Shown here piece after piece: positions 1 to 7,194 of a stretch of 12,305 bases of DNA. Under the pieces are notes generated by a model. It did not search any database, was not told the DNA's origin, and saw only the letters and a program-made list of their open reading frames with translations. Made by a program: the position numbers and the translations under genes. Source of the stretch: an uncultured Lachnospiraceae bacterium (GTDB lineage Bacteria; Bacillota; Clostridia; Lachnospirales; Lachnospiraceae); the NCBI GenBank assembly GCA_902764045.1, contig CACWUI010000025.1, positions 1 to 12,305 of the forward strand, read 5' to 3'. The stretch's first letter is position 1; every line of letters starts with the position of its first letter.

Positions 1-1586
1 AAACTGCTTTGGTCGAGATAAATCCCGAGATCACCGAACCCCAGAGGGTTACGTGGAATGAATACGAACTTATCCAACCCACTTCAGACGCACCCTACCG
101 GCGTGAGATAACCTGGTCCGTATTTGACGAGAAAGCCAACAGATGTGCCAACCTGCTGCTTAACCGCGGCATAAGAAAAGGTCAAAAGGTGGGAATCCTT
201 CTTATGAACGGACTGGAATGGCTTCCCATCTATTTCGGTATATTAAAATGCGGCGCCATTGCCGTTCCTTTAAATTTCAGATACACATCCGAGGAGATCG
301 ACTACTGTGTAAGGCTTGCAGATATAGACGTGCTGTTTTTCGGTCCTTCCTTCGTGGGAAGGATCGAGTCCATTGCAAGCTCTCTTTCCAAGGAATGTCT
401 TTTGTTTTATGTGGGTGATTCGTGCCCTTCATTTGCCGAAGACTACAATCACTGGGTTGCGAATTTTTCAAGTATTGCTCCAAAAGTGATCATTACGGAT
501 GATGACCTGGCAGCTATTTACTTTTCCTCCGGCACAACAGGTTTTCCCAAGGCAATCCTTCATAAGCACAGGGCTTTGGTGCAGTCAGCCGAGATGGAGG
601 CAAAACATCACGAGATCACACATGAAGACGTTTTCCTTTGCATTCCGCCCCTTTATCACACGGGAGCAAAGATGCACTGGTTCGGCTCACTTTTTACAGG
701 AGGCAAAGGAGTTCTTTTAAAGGGCAATTCGCCAAAGGCCATACTTCAGGCGGTTTCCGATGAGGGCTGTACCATCGTATGGCTTCTTGTGCCCTGGGCC
801 CAGGATATACTTGCTGCCCTTGATGCAGGTGAGATCAAACTTTCGGACTTCAAGCTTGACCAATGGCGTCTTATGCATATAGGCGCGCAGCCCGTGCCTC
901 CCAGCCTTATCAAGCATTGGAGACAATACTTCCCTGACCACAAATACGACACCAATTACGGTCTTTCCGAATCAACGGGACCGGGATGCGTGCATCTGGG
1001 GCTTGAAAATATTGATAAGGTAGGGGCTATAGGTGTGCCCGGATATAACTGGGAAACAAAGATAATAAATGAAGATGGTGAAACCGTGGAAAATGGACAG
1101 GTGGGCGAGCTCTGCGTAAAGGGGCCCGGAGTCATGGTGGAGTATTATAAGAATCCCGAAGCCACCAAAGAAACCATTAAAGACGGCTGGCTCCTCACCG
1201 GTGATATGGCAAGGCAGGATGAGGACGGATACATCTGGCTTGTGGACAGAAAAAAGGACGTGGTCATATCCGGCGGGGAGAATATTTATCCGGTGCAGAT
1301 TGAGGCATTTCTTTCATCCCATCCCAAGATCCATGACGTAGCCGTTATCGGAACTCCGGATCCCAGACTGGGTGAGATAGCCACCGCGATCATTCAGTTA
1401 AAGAAGGATGCCCGGTGCAGTGAAGATGATATCAACCGGTTCTGTATGGAGTTACCGAGATATAAAAGACCAAGAAAGATCATCTTTGCAGATGTACCCA
1501 GGAACGCTACGGGCAAGATCGAAAAGCCTAAGCTGCGTGAGAAATACAGCGGCGACAGACTGGTTGAAAAACAGAATCTGGGGTAA
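1..1586 (+). CDS. Acyl-CoA synthetase-like AMP-dependent ligase (5' end cut by window)
   Basis: This is an adenylate-forming enzyme that activates a carboxylic acid to an acyl-adenylate and then, most likely, an acyl-CoA. The reading frame is open to the left edge: codons from base 3 read Thr-Ala-Leu and continue into VEINPEITEP. The TTG at base 9 is therefore probably an internal Leu codon, and the true start lies outside the window. Numbering from base 9, I see the ATP-binding loop SSGTTGFPK (173-181), YGLSEST (317-323), the TGD motif (397-399), VDRKKDVVISGGENIYP (412-428), and the C-terminal PRNATGK with the catalytic Lys at 503. About 525 residues are visible, near full length for the family. 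The N-terminal stretch VTWNEYELI...REITW, before the usual first family motif, is somewhat unusual. Substrate cannot be read from sequence; a fatty, branched or aromatic acid are all possible. It converges on the rnf operon and shares only a terminator with it. Confidence 0.93.
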   Translation, partial: TALVEINPEITEPQRVTWNEYELIQPTSDAPYRREITWSVFDEKANRCANLLLNRGIRKGQKVGILLMNGLEWLPIYFGILKCGAIAVPLNFRYTSEEIDYCVRLADIDVLFFGPSFVGRIESIASSLSKECLLFYVGDSCPSFAEDYNHWVANFSSIAPKVIITDDDLAAIYFSSGTTGFPKAILHKHRALVQSAEMEAKHHEITHEDVFLCIPPLYHTGAKMHWFGSLFTGGKGVLLKGNSPKAILQAVSDEGCTIVWLLVPWAQDILAALDAGEIKLSDFKLDQWRLMHIGAQPVPPSLIKHWRQYFPDHKYDTNYGLSESTGPGCVHLGLENIDKVGAIGVPGYNWETKIINEDGETVENGQVGELCVKGPGVMVEYYKNPEATKETIKDGWLLTGDMARQDEDGYIWLVDRKKDVVISGGENIYPVQIEAFLSSHPKIHDVAVIGTPDPRLGEIATAIIQLKKDARCSEDDINRFCMELPRYKRPRKIIFADVPRNATGKIEKPKLREKYSGDRLVEKQNLG

Positions 1587-1604
1587 TATGATCATACTTA
1601 CGAA

Positions 1605-1646
1605 ACAAGGTGACGGTTAAAAAAAACCGTCACCTTGTCTTTTTTT
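1605..1646. terminator. Bidirectional rho-independent terminator between convergent genes
   Basis: A perfect 14-bp inverted repeat (ACAAGGTGACGGTT at 1605-1618 and its complement at 1625-1638) encloses a six-A loop. On the plus strand it is followed by a C and seven T (1640-1646), a textbook intrinsic terminator for the acyl-CoA synthetase gene, whose stop is 18 nt upstream. On the minus strand the hairpin follows the stop of the NusG-II gene and is trailed by a shorter U-rich run (TTTCG), so it probably also ends the rnf operon. The plus-strand T tract overlaps the minus-strand gene's stop codon (1645-1647). Confidence 0.92.
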
Positions 1647-2001
1647 ACGGCACCTCCACCACAACCCTGTGGGGCAGGCACACTATGGTCTGACCATGAT
1701 CTTTGATCCTGCCTGTCTTGACGCAGGTCTTATCGGGGCAGTCCGCATCCGTGACGGAAACCTGCCCGTCCTTTATCTCAACCCTGTTAAATCCCCCTTC
1801 AAATCCTTCCACCTCTATAACCTCATCCCGGCTGATATCACATTCACGGTATATATTACCGTCAACCTTTATAACTATCTTCTGCCCGCCACTGCATCCT
1901 CTGAATGCAAAAAAGATTATAAAAAGGATGGCTGCTCCCGCCAAAATACAAATAAGCAGGAGAGAATCTTTTTTTGTTTTACTACTCTCCTGCTTATTCA
2001 T
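1645..2001 (-). CDS. Membrane-anchored NusG domain II protein, last gene of rnf operon
   Basis: This 118-residue protein has a basic N-terminus (Lys 3, 8, 10, 11), one hydrophobic helix at about 13-34, then a globular domain matching the stand-alone NusG domain II family of Firmicutes. The positive-inside rule puts the domain outside the cytoplasm. Recognisable family residues are the ADCPDKTCV segment (Cys88, Cys93) and VCLPH (Cys108, His111); Cys36 and Cys54 are also present. It is not the transcription factor NusG: it lacks the NGN domain and is membrane-tethered. The start is ATG with AAGGGTG seven nt upstream, and it follows rnfB by 14 nt, so it is probably co-transcribed with rnf. Its function is not established. 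From position and topology I infer an accessory or redox/assembly role at the outer face of Rnf. Cys36 does not sit in a lipobox. Confidence 0.85.
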   Translation of the reverse strand: MNKQESSKTKKDSLLLICILAGAAILFIIFFAFRGCSGGQKIVIKVDGNIYRECDISRDEVIEVEGFEGGFNRVEIKDGQVSVTDADCPDKTCVKTGRIKDHGQTIVCLPHRVVVEVP

Positions 2002-2015
2002 GATAAATCACCCTT

Positions 2016-2825
2016 TTATTTCTTAACGGTAAACATTTTTATAACTTTTTTAGGGCATTTGGCGGCACATTTACCGCAGCCCACACATTTGCTGTAATCA
2101 ACTTTAGCGATATTCTTTTCCACATGTATGGCGCCGTCCGGTATGGGACATTCCTTTTCACACATATGACAACCAATACAACCCGCCTGACAAACCGCCA
2201 GCACATCCTTTCCCATATCACGGGAATTGCACTCAACGGCAGCCGTTCTTTTCACGGGAATAAGCTCAATAAGTCTCTGGGGACAGGCCTTCACACAGGC
2301 ACCGCATGATACACATTTGTCCCTGTCAACTACTGCTATGCCGTCTACGATATGTATTGCATCAAAGTCGCATGCTGCCACACAGTCTCCGAATCCCTTA
2401 CAACCGTAAGAGCATCCCTTTGCTCCTCCGCCGGGAGCCGAGCCGGCAGCCAGACAGCTTTTTACTCCGTCGTATTCGTAAAGGTCCTTTGCCTTGTCAC
2501 ATGTGCCTGCACACATAACAAAGGCTGTCTTTACCTCTGCCGCCTCCGCAGAGCCTCCCGTGATCTCACCTATCTGCTCTGCTATAGCAGGACCTCCTAC
2601 GGGACATATGTTGGGCGCAGCGTCACCCTTTGCGATGGCAGCCGCTGCCCCGTCACAACCCGGAAAGCCGCAGGCACCGCAGTTATTCCCGGGAAGCAGG
2701 GCTCTTATCTGTTCTTCCTTTTCGTCAACCTCAACAGCGAATTTCTTTCCCATAAAGGTAAGGAAGAAGCCAAGCCCTATTCCGGTAGCGCCGACTACTA
2801 TCGCCGCGATTATTATACCTGACAT
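2016..2825 (-). CDS. rnfB: Rnf complex subunit B, multi-cluster ferredoxin-like electron carrier
   Basis: RnfB is the iron-sulfur subunit that takes electrons from reduced ferredoxin on the cytoplasmic side. The 269-residue protein has an N-terminal membrane helix (about 3-25), then the RnfB-type 4Fe-4S domain with Cys49, 52, 57 and 74 (NNCGACGFPGC...C). Next comes a clostridial-type region with Cys105, 109 and 124 and the motif CSYGCKGFGDC...C (138, 142, 148, 152). Three further CxxCxxCxxxC ferredoxin motifs start at Cys171, 216 and 247. Together there are 25 cysteines, far more than in the roughly 190-residue enterobacterial RsxB with its three clusters, and similar in style to acetogen RnfB. 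The start is ATG with AGGAAAGGAAG upstream. It lies 19 nt after rnfA and 14 nt before the NusG-II gene. Confidence 0.97.
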   Translation of the reverse strand: MSGIIIAAIVVGATGIGLGFFLTFMGKKFAVEVDEKEEQIRALLPGNNCGACGFPGCDGAAAAIAKGDAAPNICPVGGPAIAEQIGEITGGSAEAAEVKTAFVMCAGTCDKAKDLYEYDGVKSCLAAGSAPGGGAKGCSYGCKGFGDCVAACDFDAIHIVDGIAVVDRDKCVSCGACVKACPQRLIELIPVKRTAAVECNSRDMGKDVLAVCQAGCIGCHMCEKECPIPDGAIHVEKNIAKVDYSKCVGCGKCAAKCPKKVIKMFTVKK

Positions 2826-2844
2826 TTTTTGTTCTTCCTTTCCT

Positions 2845-3417
2845 TTATAATACTCCTGCCCAACCGAAGAAGGCTATGGACATAAGACCTGCAGTTAAAA
2901 GAACATGAGGCATGCCCTTGAAACTCTTGGGCACGTCATTGTCTTCGTTTCTTTCGCGGATGGAGGCAAGCAGGAGGATCGCAAGGGCAAATCCCAAAGC
3001 AGTACCGAATCCGTTTATAGTAGAAGTCCATATGTCATAATTCTTCTGTACGTTTGATAACGCAACACCAAGCACGGCACAGTTGGTAGTGATAAGGGGT
3101 AAGAATACTCCCAGTGACTGATAAAGTGCCGGGTTTGATTTTTTGATGAACATTTCCATAAACTGCACCAGTGATGCAATGACCAAAATGAACACGATGG
3201 TGTTCAGATATGTAAGATTAAGAGGCGCAAGTATGAAGTGGTAAATAGCGCTGCAGATAGCTGATGCCGCGGTAATGACCACGATAACGGCACCGCTCAT
3301 ACCTACTGATGTATTGATCTTTTTGGAAACTCCGAGGAAGGGACAAAGTCCCAGGAACTGACTGAGTACCACGTTATTTACAAGAGCGGCACTTATGGCT
3401 AATAATAATAAACTCAT
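2845..3417 (-). CDS. rnfA: Rnf complex membrane subunit A
   Basis: RnfA is an integral membrane subunit of the ferredoxin:NAD+ oxidoreductase and forms an inverted-topology pair with RnfE. The 190-residue product, the usual family length, consists almost wholly of hydrophobic helices (six are expected). Family signatures are NNVVLSQFLGLCPFLG (14-29) and ITTNCAVLG (109-117). Cys25 and Cys113 correspond to the conserved intramembrane cysteines that, with those of RnfE, are reported to hold a [2Fe-2S] cluster in Rnf/Nqr structures. The ATG start overlaps the rnfE stop in an ATGA, with GGAGG seven nt upstream, which suggests translational coupling. Confidence 0.97.
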   Translation of the reverse strand: MSLLLLAISAALVNNVVLSQFLGLCPFLGVSKKINTSVGMSGAVIVVITAASAICSAIYHFILAPLNLTYLNTIVFILVIASLVQFMEMFIKKSNPALYQSLGVFLPLITTNCAVLGVALSNVQKNYDIWTSTINGFGTALGFALAILLLASIRERNEDNDVPKSFKGMPHVLLTAGLMSIAFFGWAGVL

Positions 3418-4229
3418 TCCTTTTCCTCCTTTACTGCAGTTTCTGTCTTAGGCACCTCCGGCTTTACAGCCCGGGGTATTGCGGCGCTTTCAGCCTTTGC
3501 CTTAAGTGGATCAGCCGGTGCCTCTGTCTGAGGAGCAGCTCCGGCACACATGGAAGCAGCCGCACATCCGGCGCAGCCTTCTTTAGTAGTGTAATCCGGA
3601 ACCTCTGCAGGCTTCATACCCTTCTTTTCCTTGATCTTGTTCATGGTGGCGATCACGAATGCAAGCACGATGAAGGCTCCCGGAGCCAGTATCATTACGC
3701 TTGCAGGGGTGTAGATCTCTTCAGGGATCTTTAAAAGGGCATTGGCTCCGTCTGAGAGGATGGTACCGTTTCCGATAAGTTCTCTTAAGAACCCTAAAAT
3801 CCCCAGTCCCATGGTAAATCCCAGTCCCATTCCGATACCGTCGAATATGGAAGGGATTATCTTGCTCTTGCTTGCATATGCCTCTGCACGTCCCAAAATG
3901 ATACAGTTAACAACGATAAGAGGAATATATATACCCAGTGAGCTGTACAGATCCGGTACAAATCCCTGAAGCACAAACTGTATTATAGTAACCAGAGACG
4001 CTACGATAACAATATAGGCCGGAATCCTGACTGTATCCGGTATGAACTTCCTTAAAAGAGAGATAAGGAAGTTGGAGCATACCAGCACCGCAAGTGTGGA
4101 CATCCCCATTCCTAAGCCGTTTATAAGCGATGTAGTAACGGCAAGGGTGGGACACATTCCCAATGTCATTATCAGAATGGGATTTTCTTTTATTATTCCG
4201 TTGTGTAATCTTTCTAATATCTTATTCAA
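3414..4229 (-). CDS. rnfE: Rnf complex membrane subunit E with Cys-bearing C-terminal tail
   Basis: RnfE is the membrane partner of RnfA in the Rnf complex. I chose the TTG at 4229: the protein then begins MNKILERLHNGIIKENPIL, the usual family start, with GGGAGG eight nt upstream. The alternative GTG at 4238 would add three residues but abuts the same Shine-Dalgarno site with no spacing. With the TTG start the product is 271 residues. Signatures are TLGMCPTLAVTTS (Cys26) and VVNCIILGRAEAYASK (Cys109), the probable cluster cysteines. Residues 1-200 cover the normal membrane core. A hydrophilic tail of about 70 residues follows; it contains Cys219, Cys222 and Cys228 and then an Ala/Pro/Lys/Glu-rich stretch, and is absent from the shorter E. 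coli RsxE. The gene overlaps rnfG by 8 nt and rnfA by 4 nt. Confidence 0.95.
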   Translation of the reverse strand: MNKILERLHNGIIKENPILIMTLGMCPTLAVTTSLINGLGMGMSTLAVLVCSNFLISLLRKFIPDTVRIPAYIVIVASLVTIIQFVLQGFVPDLYSSLGIYIPLIVVNCIILGRAEAYASKSKIIPSIFDGIGMGLGFTMGLGILGFLRELIGNGTILSDGANALLKIPEEIYTPASVMILAPGAFIVLAFVIATMNKIKEKKGMKPAEVPDYTTKEGCAGCAAASMCAGAAPQTEAPADPLKAKAESAAIPRAVKPEVPKTETAVKEEKE

Positions 4230-4887
4230 TCGGAACACCTCCCACCGTCTTTTCGTGCGATTCTTTTATATCCCGCGATACCGCAAGGGCTGCATTTATG
4301 CCCCGAAGCATGGACTTGGATGTAACGGTGGAACCGCTGATGGCATCTATCTTATCCTCTGATGATGATCCGGTGCCGTCCTTTACAAGAGTGTATTTGT
4401 CGACCTTTACTTCGTTAAACTGCTCAAGGAATGAGGGATCCGTTTTAACTCTCATACCAAGACCCGCGGTCTCCGATATTTCAAGTATGGATGTGCCTTT
4501 ATAAACACCTTCCCTATCAACACCAACAGAGTATCTTATATCTCCGGCATATCCGTCATGGGCATTTACCGTGATAACGATACCGATATACTTTCCGTCC
4601 TTAACACCTGCAACCACTCCTTCTATATCGTCATCGACATAGCTTTCCGGGTCACCGGCAAGAAAAGGCTTATAGTTTTCAACTATATTTTCCTTGGAAA
4701 ACCGGTCTCCTTCCAGTTCCTCAAAAATTTCCGCTTCTGAAAGAACGGCTTTGTATGCGTCCTGCTGCATCTTAAGATTCTGGGCCGCAATAGGCTCCTT
4801 TGTAACCATATATATACCGCCCAGGGCGCATCCGGCGATAATGGTTATCACAAAGAGACGCATAGCATCATTGACCTGCTTACTCAT
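4222..4887 (-). CDS. rnfG: Rnf complex FMN-binding subunit G
   Basis: RnfG carries covalently bound FMN on the extracytoplasmic side of the Rnf complex. The 221-residue protein has one N-terminal membrane anchor (about 10-27), then the FMN-binding domain. Recognisable are the ETAGLGMRV segment (139-147) and the flavinylation site DAISGST (181-187), where Thr187 matches the Thr that ApbE esterifies in the Dxx(S/T)GAT motif. Here Ser186 replaces the usual Ala. The ATG start overlaps the rnfD end by 8 nt and has a GGAGG/AAGG-rich leader. The 3' end overlaps the rnfE start by 8 nt. Confidence 0.96.
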   Translation of the reverse strand: MSKQVNDAMRLFVITIIAGCALGGIYMVTKEPIAAQNLKMQQDAYKAVLSEAEIFEELEGDRFSKENIVENYKPFLAGDPESYVDDDIEGVVAGVKDGKYIGIVITVNAHDGYAGDIRYSVGVDREGVYKGTSILEISETAGLGMRVKTDPSFLEQFNEVKVDKYTLVKDGTGSSSEDKIDAISGSTVTSKSMLRGINAALAVSRDIKESHEKTVGGVPIE

Positions 4888-5842
4888 GACCTTTCGCCTC
4901 CTTCTTTTGCTTCTCCCAGCCGAAGGGCTTAGGGATAGTAACTTTTTCTATAAACGGAACAAGTATATTGCAGAAGATAATGGCGTATGACACACCCTCT
5001 GCAGATCCGCCGAACATCCTGAAAATAAATGTTATTACTCCCAGTGCTACCGCAAACAGTATTTTACCGTTGGGGGTTGTGGGGCTTGTGACATAATCCG
5101 TGGCCATAAAGAATGCTCCTAAGATAAGTCCGCCTCCGCAAACCTCTTTTAACATGTACATAAAGTCAAAGTTGTGTCCGGGTGTAAGAAGGAATACCAT
5201 TCCCGCAAACACACCTATGTATATAAACGGGATCTTCGGAGATATCTCTCTTCTTACCAGAAGATACACCGCACCGGCCATAAGGAATATGACAGATGTC
5301 TCTCCGATAACTCCGTTTACGGAACCGAAAAACATATCCCAGAGACTGGGATCTCCCACTGCTTCTCCTCCGGGCTTCAGGAAGGCCAGAGGCGTGGGGG
5401 ATGAAACCCCGTCCATAACGTAATTGGTCATCTGGGCGGTGTAAGCCAGCATAAGGAAACACCTTGCGCCCAGAGCCGGATTCATGAAGTTCTGCCCCAA
5501 TCCTCCGAATAACTGTTTAACAACTATAATGGCAAAAGCACAGCCTACAACCTCCATCCATATGGGGAATTCCGAAGGAAGGTTCATTCCCAGAAGAAGC
5601 CCCGTTACCGCTGCACTTAAGTCAGATACGGTGACCTTCTTTTTCATGGCCGCCTGATAGATCGCTTCAATGGCAATACATACGAATACTCCCACCAGAA
5701 GACGTATAAGCGCATTTACACCGAAATTATATATACCGAAGATCGCTCCGGGAGTGAGTGCTATAAGCACGTCACGCATAATGGTCTGCGTGGACTTTCT
5801 TCCTCTCACATGAGGGCTCTCGGATACCTTTAATAAACTCAA
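4880..5842 (-). CDS. rnfD: Rnf complex membrane flavoprotein subunit D
   Basis: RnfD is a polytopic membrane subunit carrying covalent FMN and is central to electron transfer and ion coupling. The 320-residue length and the opening LLKVSESPHVRGRKSTQTIM are typical. Further signatures are GLLLGMNLPSEFPIWM (81-96), LFGGLGQNFMNPALGARCFL (111-130) and FMATDYVTSP (245-254). The candidate flavinylation site is DGVSSPT at 144-150 (Thr150), with Pro149 where the generic motif has Ala. Translation appears to begin at TTG: this TTG overlaps the rnfC stop as TTGA and has AGGTGG (5850-5855) seven nt upstream, and no better in-frame ATG precedes the conserved N-terminus. The C-terminus overlaps rnfG by 8 nt. 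Confidence 0.96.
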   Translation of the reverse strand: MSLLKVSESPHVRGRKSTQTIMRDVLIALTPGAIFGIYNFGVNALIRLLVGVFVCIAIEAIYQAAMKKKVTVSDLSAAVTGLLLGMNLPSEFPIWMEVVGCAFAIIVVKQLFGGLGQNFMNPALGARCFLMLAYTAQMTNYVMDGVSSPTPLAFLKPGGEAVGDPSLWDMFFGSVNGVIGETSVIFLMAGAVYLLVRREISPKIPFIYIGVFAGMVFLLTPGHNFDFMYMLKEVCGGGLILGAFFMATDYVTSPTTPNGKILFAVALGVITFIFRMFGGSAEGVSYAIIFCNILVPFIEKVTIPKPFGWEKQKKEAKGHE

Positions 5843-7170
5843 GATCTTGCCACCTGCCTTTCTCTTCTTTTAGCAGCTTTAATAGCCTTCTTGGTGGCTT
5901 TAATGGACTGCTTAAGCGGGATCCTTGCGGGACAGACATAGGAACAGCAACCGCATTCTATACAGTAAGAGCCGTAATTCTTTTCGAACTCTTCCGTATT
6001 TCCTTTATCCGCCAGCTTTGCCAGTTTATTGGGCATAAGCTGCATGGGACAAACCGACACACATGAAGCACAGCTTATACATGGTCCCGTAGGATGACTT
6101 GAAACCTCATCCTTCTTTAAAGCAAGGAGTGCTCCGCTGGTCTTTGTGATGGGAGCGCTGAGGTCATACATCGCAAATCCCATCATTGTTCCGCCGTTTA
6201 TAAACTTCTCGGGATCCTGTACGGTCCCTCCCGCAGCATCAAGAAGCTCCTGAAATGCGGTCCCGAGATAAACGCGGAAATTCCCGGGATTGGAAATGTC
6301 ATCTCCGCTTACGGTAACTGTCCTTCTTGTAAGAGGACGTCCCTTTACCACCGCCTCGTATACATTGTAAAGAGATGTTACATTACTAACAACTACTCCG
6401 TACTCATTGGAATGGGCGGTGGATTTGATCTTCATGCCTGTGGTGGCATATATCAGGGTCCTGTCGCTTCCCTGGGGATATTTAGTCTTTACGGGCACAC
6501 AGGAAATGCGGGGATCTCCGGCGATCTTGCCATTAATAGCCTTGATCGCTTCAGGCTTGTTATCCTCTACACCTATCACAGCTTTGGCATTAGGCATAAG
6601 CTTAAGCGCGATCTTTATGCCGCCGATAAGCTCATCCGTAGTATCCAGCATAACCCGGTAATCTGATGTAAGATAAGGCTCACATTCGGCGCCGTTTACA
6701 ACCAGATATTTGATACTGTCGCTTTCTTCAGGCGAAAGTTTCTGGTCAACGGGAAATCCCGCGCCGCCCATTCCTACGATCCCGGCAGCTCTTATCTTTT
6801 GTAATATCTCTTCTTTTGTAAGATTCTCGGGATCAGAGGGAACAAACTCTGCCTCCCTGTACTCTCCGTCATTTTCTATGACTATGCTCATAGCCTTTCC
6901 GCCTGTGGGCAAAGGGCGCATCTCAACCTTTTTTACGGTGCCTGATACGGAAGAATGGATATTTGCCGAGACCGCGGAAGAGGCTTCAGCAATAACCTGT
7001 CCCGCAAGCACCGCATCCCCTGCTTTTACGACGGGTGTGGCAGGCGCTCCGGCATGCTGGCTCACAGGAAAGACAAGCTCGCCCGAAGGCTTAAGCTCCT
7101 GTATGGGCTTGTCCTTTGTAAGCTCTTTCCCTCCAAAGGGATGAATCCCCCCTTTGAATGTATTTGACAT
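5839..7170 (-). CDS. rnfC: Rnf complex subunit C, NADH/FMN and Fe-S subunit
   Basis: RnfC is the peripheral cytoplasmic subunit where NAD+/NADH reacts; it is homologous to the NuoF flavin/NAD-binding fold. The 443-residue protein opens with the RnfC N-terminal domain (FKGGIHPFGGKELTKDKPI) and a barrel-sandwich region (about 30-100). The nucleotide/flavin-binding segment follows, with GMGGAGFP (133-140) and NGAECEPYLTSDYRVM (159-174). Two 4Fe-4S motifs lie near the C-terminus: Cys364, 367, 370, 374 and Cys403, 406, 409, 413. A short Lys/Arg-rich tail ends the protein. It is the first gene of the operon, starting at ATG with AGGGAGGT seven nt upstream. Its stop overlaps the rnfD TTG start. Confidence 0.97.
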   Translation of the reverse strand: MSNTFKGGIHPFGGKELTKDKPIQELKPSGELVFPVSQHAGAPATPVVKAGDAVLAGQVIAEASSAVSANIHSSVSGTVKKVEMRPLPTGGKAMSIVIENDGEYREAEFVPSDPENLTKEEILQKIRAAGIVGMGGAGFPVDQKLSPEESDSIKYLVVNGAECEPYLTSDYRVMLDTTDELIGGIKIALKLMPNAKAVIGVEDNKPEAIKAINGKIAGDPRISCVPVKTKYPQGSDRTLIYATTGMKIKSTAHSNEYGVVVSNVTSLYNVYEAVVKGRPLTRRTVTVSGDDISNPGNFRVYLGTAFQELLDAAGGTVQDPEKFINGGTMMGFAMYDLSAPITKTSGALLALKKDEVSSHPTGPCISCASCVSVCPMQLMPNKLAKLADKGNTEEFEKNYGSYCIECGCCSYVCPARIPLKQSIKATKKAIKAAKRRERQVARS

Positions 7171-7177
7171 TTATATA

Positions 7178-7185
7178 ACCTCCCT
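7178..7185 (-). promoter_or_regulatory. Shine-Dalgarno site of rnfC
   Basis: AGGGAGGT on the minus strand lies 7 nt before the rnfC ATG. It fixes that start and is the entry point for ribosomes on the rnf operon mRNA. Confidence 0.85.
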
Positions 7186-7194
7186 GCATATCTA

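Noticed and set aside
1645..2001. Reading the NusG-II protein as a lipoprotein or as transcription factor NusG
   Set aside because: Cys36 lacks a lipobox and follows a full-length membrane helix; the NGN and KOW layout of NusG is absent.
1669..2097. Plus-strand open frames opposite the NusG-II and rnfB genes
   Set aside because: They are antisense shadows of well-supported minus-strand genes, show no recognisable domain, and lack clear ribosome-binding sites.
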